Below are positions 1 to 5,241 of a DNA stretch of 5,415 bases, piece after piece; positions within the stretch are counted from its first letter, which is position 1, and every line of letters begins with the position of its first letter. A program made the position numbers and the translations under genes. The notes under the pieces are model-generated. The model ran no database searches, had not been told where the DNA came from, and saw nothing but the letters and a program-made list of their open reading frames with translations. Source of the stretch: Planctomycetota bacterium (lineage in GTDB: Bacteria > Planctomycetota > Planctomycetia > Isosphaerales > Isosphaeraceae); contig JAKAUH010000780.1 in the NCBI GenBank assembly GCA_021818605.1, positions 1-5,415 of the forward strand, in the 5' to 3' direction.

Positions 1-15
1 CTCGGCTCGGCTCGG
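1..15. repeat. Pentamer microsatellite, three CTCGG units, cut by window edge
   Basis: Three perfect tandem copies of CTCGG open the window; on the minus strand they read as GAGCC-phase units. The array may continue to the left, so its length is unknown. It belongs to the same GAGNN pentamer class as the longer array at 4088-4137. Confidence 0.6.
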
Positions 16-26
16 GAGGGGGCCAT
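1..26 (-). CDS. Possible 5' end of a gene leaving the window
   Basis: On the minus strand an ATG at 26-24 is preceded by GGAGGG (33-38) with a 6-base spacer, and the frame stays open to the window edge, giving MAPSRAEP. An in-frame ATG at 59-57 would add 11 residues but has no visible Shine-Dalgarno. The start lies 113 bases beyond the stop of the MurE-like gene on the same strand, so it could be the next gene of a transcription unit. Eight residues are too few to identify a product. Its first codons overlap a CTCGG repeat, so the match could also be chance. Confidence 0.3.
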
Positions 27-139
27 CGCGGTCCCTCCACCGCCGTGCTTCCTTCTCATTCTAGACGATGACGGAGCCGATTTTGTTCGGCAGATCCGGA
101 TCCCGGCGTCGCGATCACGGCGGACGTTGCCTTTTTGCC

Positions 140-1819
140 TCAAGCCGAACGCTGTGTAACCCGACGCGGCGCGGTGTGGTGGCGGAGCCACTCACGGGCG
201 ACCTCGGCGTCGTCGAACGGCACCACGCGATCGGCGAGAATCTGGTAGGACTGCCGGCCCTTGCCGGCGATGAGTACCGAGTCGCCCGGGCGAGCGTCGG
301 CCAGCGCGACCTCGATCGCGCGACGGCGGTCGGGCTCGATGCGCACCTTCCCCGGCCATCGGAATCCGGCCAGGAGCTCGTCGAGGATCGCGTGGGGATC
401 CTCGGAGCGGGGGTTGTTGAGAGTCAGAATCACGCGGTCGGCGAGTGCCTCGGCGATCTCGGCAAGGCGACGGCGCTCGTCGCGGCCGCTGCCCCCCTCG
501 GCGCCGAGGACGCAGTGCACCCGACCGGCGCCGACCGCCCGTGTGGCCGTCAGGGCCTCGCCCAGCATTGTCGGCGCGCTCGCGGCGTCGACCCGCACGT
601 CGAAGTCCTGACCCTCGTCGATCGCCTCGAGGTGTCCGGCCAGCGGACTGACGCGTTCCAGCCCCTCGACAATGGCGTCGGGCCGGATGTCCATCGCCCA
701 GGCCAGGGCCGCGGCTGCCAGGGCACAGCTCGCCGCTCGCGGTCCGACCAGCCGCAAGCCAACCGCCAGCTCGCGGCCGAAGCCATGCAGGACCATTCGC
801 GTGCCGGCTCCGTCGAGGTGCACGATCCTCGCCGAGACGTCCACGTCCAGCTGGGGCCGGCGGAACGGCTCCATGGCGAAGGCCACCCGCCGGGCGTCGA
901 GGCTCACCGCGCCCAGGATCTCGGCGTTGGGATCATCCGCGTTGACCACAGCGATGCCGCCGGGCGCAAGCTGGCGGAACAGCCGGGCCTTGGCCCGTCG
1001 GCGGGCGAGGACGACATCCTCGGGGAAGCCGAACGGGGCCGCGACGTCGGTGACGACGGCCGCGTGGAAGGCGACGCCATCGAACGCTCGGTGCGCCAGG
1101 GCCGCGGCCGAGACCTCCAGCGCGGCCGCCTGGCAGCCGACGTCGACCATCTCACCCAGAAGTGACGCCAGGCTCTTCGCGTCGGGCAGGAATGTGCCCG
1201 GCGGCCGGTCGAGCGCTACTCGGTTCCCGGCCGCGCTGAGTGTCCCCGCACTGTGGCCGCCAATCCGCAGACCGGCGACTTCGGGCTGGGTCGCCGGCCG
1301 TGCCCAGGGCCGCGGTGTCAGGCCGGCGCCGAGCGGGCGCGGGGTCGAGCCGTCGTAATAGCCCGTCGCGCCGAGCGAGCCGGTGCGACGCCCGTCGGCC
1401 TCGAGGATGGATCGGACAAAAAGCGCGGTGATCGTGCGGCCGAAGCTGCCGGTGATGCCGGCGGTGAGCATCCGCCGCGACGGGTCGCCGGCCAGGGCCT
1501 GGCAGATCCTCGCATGCGCCGACGACGCGTCGGGGACGACGACCTGGAGCCGGCCGGCGTCGGGACAGGTTTGCTCGAGTACCACGCCCGCCGCGCCTCG
1601 GTCGAGCGCCTCGCGGACGAACGCCTGGCCGTCGTAGCCCGGCCGTACGTCGCGGACCGCGACGAAGACCTGGCCCGGATCCAGCCGCCGGTGATCGTCA
1701 CAGCAGCCGGAGACCTCCCAGTCAGCGCAACCGACAAACTGCGCCTCCGGAAGGAGTTGCCGCAGGCTCACCGAAGGGATTCCCCGCTGGGGTAGACGGT
1801 CAACGAACCAGCGCGCCAT
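140..1819 (-). CDS. MurE-family Mur ligase homolog with degenerate catalytic motifs
   Basis: The protein has 559 residues. MurE normally adds the third amino acid (meso-DAP or Lys) to UDP-MurNAc-L-Ala-D-Glu in the cytoplasm, using ATP. The three-domain order is visible: an N-terminal UDP-binding domain (about 15-105, with DPGQVFVA and DGQAFVREALDRGA), a central ATPase domain (about 115-325, with GITGSFGRT, ALEVS, RRAKARLF and VVNADD), and a C-terminal domain (about 390-545, with NNPRSEDP, LIAGKGRQSYQ and FDDAEVA). Fold landmarks persist, but the P-loop Lys is Arg128, the family DHLDYH segment is missing, DYAHTP reads DAASAP, and GKGHE reads GKGRQ. The carbamylated-Lys equivalent (K277) and E235 remain. 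The start at 1819 is chosen because AAGGAGG lies 9 bases upstream; an in-frame extension to 2038 is Arg/Pro-rich and unlike the family. Membership of the family is secure. Whether the protein has ligase activity is doubtful, and a functional MurE is probably encoded elsewhere. Confidence 0.9.
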   Translation of the reverse strand: MARWFVDRLPQRGIPSVSLRQLLPEAQFVGCADWEVSGCCDDHRRLDPGQVFVAVRDVRPGYDGQAFVREALDRGAAGVVLEQTCPDAGRLQVVVPDASSAHARICQALAGDPSRRMLTAGITGSFGRTITALFVRSILEADGRRTGSLGATGYYDGSTPRPLGAGLTPRPWARPATQPEVAGLRIGGHSAGTLSAAGNRVALDRPPGTFLPDAKSLASLLGEMVDVGCQAAALEVSAAALAHRAFDGVAFHAAVVTDVAAPFGFPEDVVLARRRAKARLFRQLAPGGIAVVNADDPNAEILGAVSLDARRVAFAMEPFRRPQLDVDVSARIVHLDGAGTRMVLHGFGRELAVGLRLVGPRAASCALAAAALAWAMDIRPDAIVEGLERVSPLAGHLEAIDEGQDFDVRVDAASAPTMLGEALTATRAVGAGRVHCVLGAEGGSGRDERRRLAEIAEALADRVILTLNNPRSEDPHAILDELLAGFRWPGKVRIEPDRRRAIEVALADARPGDSVLIAGKGRQSYQILADRVVPFDDAEVAREWLRHHTAPRRVTQRSA

Positions 1820-1828
1820 CGGCTCACG

Positions 1829-1835
1829 CCTCCTT
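1829..1835 (-). promoter_or_regulatory. Shine-Dalgarno AAGGAGG of the MurE-like gene
   Basis: A 7-base match to the canonical anti-Shine-Dalgarno complement lies 9 bases before the ATG at 1819-1817. It decides the start codon against the longer in-frame ATGs at 2038, 1918 and 1903. Confidence 0.85.
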
Positions 1836-1906
1836 GCCTCGAACCCGTGGCCCGCGTCCGATCGCCTGACGGTGGGGCCGGCCCGACGTTCTTGCCGTGC
1901 CATCGT

Positions 1907-1928
1907 GGGCGATTCCATTGAATCGCCC
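1907..1928 (-). promoter_or_regulatory. Perfect 9-bp inverted repeat with 4-base loop
   Basis: The arms GGGCGATTC (1907-1915) and GAATCGCCC (1920-1928) are perfectly complementary around the loop CATT. The repeat lies 88-109 bases upstream of the MurE-like start codon. No T-tract follows on either strand, so it is not a standard intrinsic terminator. It may be an operator or a leader hairpin of the MurE-like transcript. Confidence 0.45.
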
Positions 1929-2080
1929 GGGTCCCCCGTTCGTGCGTCTTCCGCGGGCCTTCCATCCGCCGCATTCCCTCGCGCTGGATGCCTCGCCCGA
2001 AGAGGCGGCATTGTTGGCCGAAGCCGGGAAAAAGGCAATGCCAGACTCGCCTGTTCCTGGCCTCGCCGGGCGATCCTTGA

Positions 2081-2107
2081 ATCCCGGCCGGGCGAGCTCG
2101 CTGGGAT
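2081..2107. repeat. Nested palindromes: CCCGGCCGGG and GCGAGCTCGC inside an ATCCC/GGGAT repeat
   Basis: Two 10-bp palindromes, CCCGGCCGGG (2083-2092) and GCGAGCTCGC (2092-2101), share one base. They sit between the inverted arms ATCCC (2081-2085) and GGGAT (2103-2107). The element lies about 65-90 bases past the stop of the secreted-protein gene. It could structure that transcript's 3' end, but no T-run follows. Confidence 0.35.
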
Positions 2108-2150
2108 CGTCGATTGGAATGACCGGGCCGAGGGCTCGCCAAAGGGCCAG

Positions 2151-2164
2151 TCCCCGGCCGGGGA
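2151..2164 (-). terminator. GC palindrome just past the secreted-protein gene, weak terminator candidate
   Basis: A 14-bp perfect palindrome (TCCCC GGCC GGGGA) begins 6 bases after the TAA stop at 2170-2172. It can form a short, very stable hairpin in the RNA. There is no downstream T-tract, so intrinsic termination is uncertain; the hairpin could instead protect the 3' end of the transcript. Its CCCGGCCGGG core occurs again at 2083-2092. Confidence 0.3.
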
Positions 2165-2169
2165 TCGGC

Positions 2170-3843
2170 TTACTTGTCGTCGTCGCCGAGTTCGGCGAGC
2201 ATCCGCAGCACCGGGATGTCGACCTCCAGGCGGAGACGAATCCCGTCACCGTCTCCCTTGACGGCCAGTGCCGCGCGGTCGCGCTTCGCGTCCTTTCCCT
2301 TGAAGGCGTTCGCCGCCGCCTGGTGGAACTCGACACGCTCCTTGTCCGTCTCCGCCATGTCCGCCAGCCGGGCCAGCCGGATGGTCGCGATGGCCGGGCC
2401 GTCCGGGCCGGCCGCCGGGCGAGGAGCCGAGACGTCGGCGACGAGGCGGCGAAGCGGCTCCTGCGCATTCTCGCCGAACGCCGCCACAACGGCCCCCCTG
2501 GGGAACGCGAAGTTGAACGAGGCCTTCCCGAACGTCCTGAGGATGTATTCGTCCTCCCTGTCCTTCTCGTCATACGGGACGGTGATCCGATGGATCGCCG
2601 TGCCGTCGACGGCCTTCGCGACATCGAAGTCGATCCCGAATCCCTTCTCCAGCTCGAACTGCCTGGCCGCGTCGTGGGCCAGCCGCTCGGCCGCGGCGCT
2701 GTCCGGAACGCTGACGCCGAACAGCATGAGGAACTTCCCGGTGCCGGCCGATTTTCCTCGCCGGATCGACATCCCGAGGTCCGTGTCCGGCGAGCTGAAG
2801 GCCGACTTGACGAGGTCGAAGAGCCGCTTGAAGACATCTTTCTGGGCGCCGTCCTTCAGCCGGTCCTCCTCGGGCTTCACGCTGTCATCCATGATTCGCG
2901 AGAAGGACTCGCCCAGCTCCTTCGACATCGGGAAGCGGACAGCCAGAGCCAGGTCGGCGTTGCTGCCCAGAGCCTGGAAGCGGCTGCGCATCGCGCCGAA
3001 GGCCCGCAGGTTCTTCGCCATCGCCGTCCCTGGACGCCCCGAGACGGCCAGGTCGAGCGCCAGCGCGCCGGTCTTGCGGTCAAAATCCAGGTCGAGCGCG
3101 AGGGTGTCTCCCTCCTTGACGAATGCCCTGATCCCCGCCGCCGCCAGCTCCTGGCCGGCGATCCTGCCGCGATACTGGGCGTCACTCTCGCCAGGCTTCT
3201 TGTCGCGTTCGTTTTGCGTCTGGCCCTCAAAGCCGGCGATGAACTGGTCCCTGATCGCGTCGGGGATCTCGGCGACGCGCACCCTGGCGCTGAGCACCGT
3301 CTCCGGGCGATTCTGCTTCCACCACGAGGAGACGTCCAGCGCCTTGAGCCGGTCGGCCCCGTTGGGGGCCATCGAGAACAGGGCGTATTTCTTCGACTGC
3401 ACGACATAGAAGCTGGGGCTGCCATTCGGCGCACTGACCTTGTGCGAAAAGCCCGGCGCGCCGGACTGATCGTCCACGGCCAACCCCAGGTCCTTGAGCG
3501 AATCAAGGAACTGGCCGAGGTCGGTCACCGGCACCGCGGCCACGACCGTCAGCGATTCCTGGGGAAAATTGCGGGGCAAGGTGAGGGCCACCCCGAATTT
3601 GCGAGTGCGGTCGAACCCCTTCAGGATCGCGACCTCCTGGAACTGCTTGATCCCATCCAGGATAGCCTGGGCCTGCGGATCGTTCGGCGCGACCGCCTTG
3701 ATCAGGGCCTCGAGGTCCGAGGCCAACTCCGACGCCGACTTGGCCGTAACGACGACCGTCTGCCCCTGCGCGGCCAGCGCCGGAGCCAGAACGCCCACCA
3801 GGCCGATCACAGCAAAACATCGTAGACGCTTGCGAAGAATCAT
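2170..3843 (-). CDS. Secreted protein of unknown function with internal duplication
   Basis: The protein has 557 residues. Residues 1-25 form a classic Sec signal peptide: basic n-region RKRLR, hydrophobic core FAVIGLVGVLAPALA, and ALA|A or LAA|Q cleavage. There is no lipobox Cys and no later transmembrane segment, so periplasmic or extracellular location is expected. The mature protein looks like alternating beta strands and helices, with a charged stretch near 205-225. Two related halves can be seen by eye: segments near 97-170 and 370-468 share a pattern of a V-rich strand, then a helix, then a strand ending in a short helix with RLKAL or LRRLV. Segments near 183-283 and 484-553 share ARVRVAEI/ATIRLARL starts and L-x-L-D-L-type strands. 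The start is supported by GGAG (3850-3853) 6 bases upstream of ATG. No family was recognised with confidence; a DUF3352-like repeat protein is one possibility. No catalytic motif was seen. Confidence 0.85.
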   Translation of the reverse strand: MILRKRLRCFAVIGLVGVLAPALAAQGQTVVVTAKSASELASDLEALIKAVAPNDPQAQAILDGIKQFQEVAILKGFDRTRKFGVALTLPRNFPQESLTVVAAVPVTDLGQFLDSLKDLGLAVDDQSGAPGFSHKVSAPNGSPSFYVVQSKKYALFSMAPNGADRLKALDVSSWWKQNRPETVLSARVRVAEIPDAIRDQFIAGFEGQTQNERDKKPGESDAQYRGRIAGQELAAAGIRAFVKEGDTLALDLDFDRKTGALALDLAVSGRPGTAMAKNLRAFGAMRSRFQALGSNADLALAVRFPMSKELGESFSRIMDDSVKPEEDRLKDGAQKDVFKRLFDLVKSAFSSPDTDLGMSIRRGKSAGTGKFLMLFGVSVPDSAAAERLAHDAARQFELEKGFGIDFDVAKAVDGTAIHRITVPYDEKDREDEYILRTFGKASFNFAFPRGAVVAAFGENAQEPLRRLVADVSAPRPAAGPDGPAIATIRLARLADMAETDKERVEFHQAAANAFKGKDAKRDRAALAVKGDGDGIRLRLEVDIPVLRMLAELGDDDK

Positions 3844-3926
3844 CTTTTACTCCAATTTCGGCCGGGGATTCACCGCGACCCGTTCTTCCGGGCCCTGGAC
3901 CTGGCGCATCGCCGGAGCACCTTCGA

Positions 3927-3942
3927 CCGGCTGGAAAGCCGG
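3927..3942 (-). repeat. Inverted repeat CCGGCT-GGAA-AGCCGG
   Basis: Two perfect 6-bp arms flank a 4-base loop. The element lies 84-99 bases upstream of the secreted-protein start and would be in its leader if transcription begins further out. It is short and GC-rich, so chance is possible. Confidence 0.3.
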
Positions 3943-4016
3943 CGGGTCCGTCACGCATCGCACATTGGACTTCAAGCGTCAACGAAAATCCAGGTGAACT
4001 CAATCCTGTCTCAAGC

Positions 4017-4036
4017 CGTGGGAGTTATTCCCCACG
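4017..4036. promoter_or_regulatory. Inverted repeat CGTGGG-N8-CCCACG, candidate operator
   Basis: Perfect 6-bp arms (4017-4022 and 4031-4036) flank 8 AT-leaning bases. The element lies just upstream of, and overlaps the -35 zone of, the TAGAAT hexamer at 4050-4055. That geometry fits an operator for a dimeric repressor, but no regulator gene is in view. Confidence 0.3.
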
Positions 4037-4055
4037 AGGCGTCAGGCGGTAGAAT
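4025..4055 (+). promoter_or_regulatory. Possible promoter of the VWA gene (-10 TAGAAT)
   Basis: TAGAAT at 4050-4055 matches the sigma-70 -10 consensus at five of six positions, in a local AT-rich patch. The -35 side is poor: TTCCCC at 4028-4033 with a 16-base spacer matches only three of six. If real, transcription would start near 4062 and give a leader of about 100 bases that contains the pentamer array. Confidence 0.35.
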
Positions 4056-4087
4056 AAATCGTGCAGGATCGCGGAGCCGGCGAATCC

Positions 4088-4137
4088 GAGGTGAGGTGAG
4101 GTGAGTTGAGTTGAGCTGATCTGATCTGATCCGATCG
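4088..4137 (+). repeat. Ten-unit graded pentamer array (GAGGT to GATCG)
   Basis: Ten contiguous 5-base units read in order: three GAGGT, two GAGTT, one GAGCT, two GATCT, one GATCC, one GATCG. Every neighbouring pair is identical or differs at one base, and G-A stays fixed at positions 1-2. The array ends 28 bases before the VWA start codon and lies on the sense side of its likely leader. Several units (GAGGTGA, TGATC) match pieces of the extended Shine-Dalgarno complement. Confidence 0.9.
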
Positions 4138-4165
4138 CGCTGAAACCGGAGCGAGCCCAGGAACC

Positions 4166-5209
4166 ATGCCCAGATCCGAGACATCGATCGTGGCCGGCGA
4201 ATCCCCGCTGACCGATATCCGCTCGCTGGCCAGCTCCGTCATCTTCCACGCCCTGTTCCTGCTCCTGTCCTGGTATTTCGTCCTGGGCGCGGCCGGGATC
4301 GCCACCGAGACCTCCGACCCGATCCGCGCCGAGATCGGCCCCGTGGACAACCGCGCCGACGCCGACCCGAAGGCCGTCGCCGGTGAGGGCGGCGGTAGTC
4401 CAGGCGAGGTAGGCGGCCTGGGAATTCTGGCGATGACCTCACCGGACGATCGAACGAGCGTGGCGGCCTCGAACCGCGATCCGGCCGACGCACTCCTGTC
4501 GGAGATCCTGCCGAGCGGCCAGCCGACGGGGAACGAGACGCTTCAGCAGGCGCTCCCTGGCCCGCAGACGGCCGGGCAGGGAGTGATACCGGGCTCCGGA
4601 CCTGGCGGCGGCGGTGGCGCCGGCGGCGGTTCGGGCGGCGGGGTCGGGCGTGGCGTCGGGCCGGGTACCCAGTTCTTCGGCGCCCGCGACCACGCGCATT
4701 CGTTTGCCTACGTCATCGATTGCTCGGGGAGCATGGCCACTCGCAACTCGCTCGAGATCGCCAAGCGCGAGTTGCTCGCCAGCCTGAATCAACTGCCGCC
4801 GGACGCCGAGTTCGCCGTGGTCTTTTACAACCTGCTGGCCAGGATGCTCAGCGATCCCCTGGGCCACAAGGGCCTGATGACGGCGACGAATGCCAACAAG
4901 GAGCGAATCAGGAGCCAGCTCGCGCAGATCATCCCCGACGGCGGCACCGACCACATGTCGGCGTTGCGTGCGGCGCTGGCGCTGAAGCCCGAGGTGGTCT
5001 TCTTCCTCACCGACGCTAACCTGATGACCAACGGCGACGTCAACGAGATCCTGGCCGAGGCCGGGTCCACGCGCATCCAGGCCATCGAGTTCGGCCAGGG
5101 CCCCGGCCTGGGCGAGCGCACGCCCCTGCGTCGCCTCGCCGCCACGACCGGCGGTGCGTATCTCTACATCGACGTCAGCCAGTTCCCCCGCAACGCGGCG
5201 GGATATTGA
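4166..5209 (+). CDS. Membrane-anchored VWA-domain protein with TonB-like SxxxH anchor
   Basis: The protein has 347 residues. A single hydrophobic segment (about 21-46, LASSVIFHALFLLLSWYFVL onward) follows a short N-terminus with Arg at 3 and 19, and acidic residues come after it. This predicts N-in/C-out topology, with the bulk outside the cytoplasmic membrane. A low-complexity acidic then Gly-rich linker (about 47-168, densest at 143-168) leads to a von Willebrand factor A domain (about 178-340). The MIDAS metal site looks complete: D185-x-S187-x-S189 (DCSGS), T261 in GGTD, and D283 in FLTDA. The domain therefore should bind a divalent metal and a protein ligand; no enzyme activity is implied. 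S24 and H28 form the SxxxH spacing known from TonB and TolA anchors. The ribosome site is weak: AGGA 3 bases or CGGAG 14 bases upstream. The partner is unknown. The gene stands alone, divergent from the secreted-protein gene. Confidence 0.9.
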   Translation: MPRSETSIVAGESPLTDIRSLASSVIFHALFLLLSWYFVLGAAGIATETSDPIRAEIGPVDNRADADPKAVAGEGGGSPGEVGGLGILAMTSPDDRTSVAASNRDPADALLSEILPSGQPTGNETLQQALPGPQTAGQGVIPGSGPGGGGGAGGGSGGGVGRGVGPGTQFFGARDHAHSFAYVIDCSGSMATRNSLEIAKRELLASLNQLPPDAEFAVVFYNLLARMLSDPLGHKGLMTATNANKERIRSQLAQIIPDGGTDHMSALRAALALKPEVVFFLTDANLMTNGDVNEILAEAGSTRIQAIEFGQGPGLGERTPLRRLAATTGGAYLYIDVSQFPRNAAGY

Positions 5210-5211
5210 GC

Positions 5212-5241
5212 CGCGTCGCCGCCCGGAATCACGGCGACGCG
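5212..5241. terminator. Stem-loop between convergent gene ends, candidate bidirectional terminator
   Basis: Perfect 10-bp arms CGCGTCGCCG (5212-5221) and CGGCGACGCG (5232-5241) flank a 10-base loop. It starts 2 bases after the VWA stop, and the loop contains the stop codon of the opposing gene (5229-5231). Its position suits termination of both transcripts, but no T-tract follows on either strand. Confidence 0.45.

Larger units (their letters stand above)
1820..2169. other. Non-coding interval between the secreted-protein gene and the MurE-like gene
   Basis: This stretch of about 350 bases separates two genes on the minus strand. Open frames cross it, but they encode Arg/Pro-rich sequence without family character. 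It holds the Shine-Dalgarno site, a perfect hairpin (1907-1928) and a group of GC palindromes (2081-2107, 2151-2164). No convincing -35/-10 pair was found. The length suggests that the MurE-like gene has its own promoter or a structured leader; this is inference. Confidence 0.6.
3844..4165. other. Divergent intergenic region between the secreted-protein and VWA genes
   Basis: About 320 bases lie between two divergent start codons, so promoters for both directions are expected here. Visible elements are inverted repeats at 3927-3942 and 4017-4036, a TAGAAT hexamer at 4050-4055 and the pentamer array at 4088-4137. For the minus-strand gene a TTGACG hexamer reads at 3982-3977, but no good -10 follows at normal spacing. 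No small gene could be supported. Confidence 0.65.

Noticed and set aside
93..102. Palindrome GATCCGGATC downstream of the MurE-like gene
   Set aside because: It is short, has no loop or T-tract and no positional support; chance is sufficient.
68..1165. Plus-strand open frame of 365 residues opposite the MurE-like gene
   Set aside because: The minus strand encodes recognisable Mur ligase motifs through the whole stretch; the plus frame shows none.
1820..2038. 73-residue N-terminal extension of the MurE-like protein from the ATG at 2038
   Set aside because: The extension is Arg/Pro-rich and unlike the family N-terminus, contains the perfect hairpin, and bypasses the AAGGAGG placed for the start at 1819.
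2029..2056. Possible intrinsic terminator on the minus strand: AGGC/GCCT arms followed by five T
   Set aside because: The stem is only 4 bp with a 12-base loop, too weak to call.
1897..3825. Very long plus-strand open frame (642 residues) opposite the secreted-protein gene
   Set aside because: It is antisense to a gene with a clear signal peptide and Shine-Dalgarno. Its product is Arg/Gly/Asp-rich with no domain character, as expected for a high-GC shadow frame.
3977..3999. TTGACG as -35 box for the secreted-protein gene
   Set aside because: No hexamer resembling TATAAT lies 16-18 bases downstream, so a promoter call is not supported.
4592..4669. GGC-rich tract as a separate DNA repeat element
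   Set aside because: It encodes the Gly-rich linker of the VWA protein in frame, and codon-level low complexity explains it.
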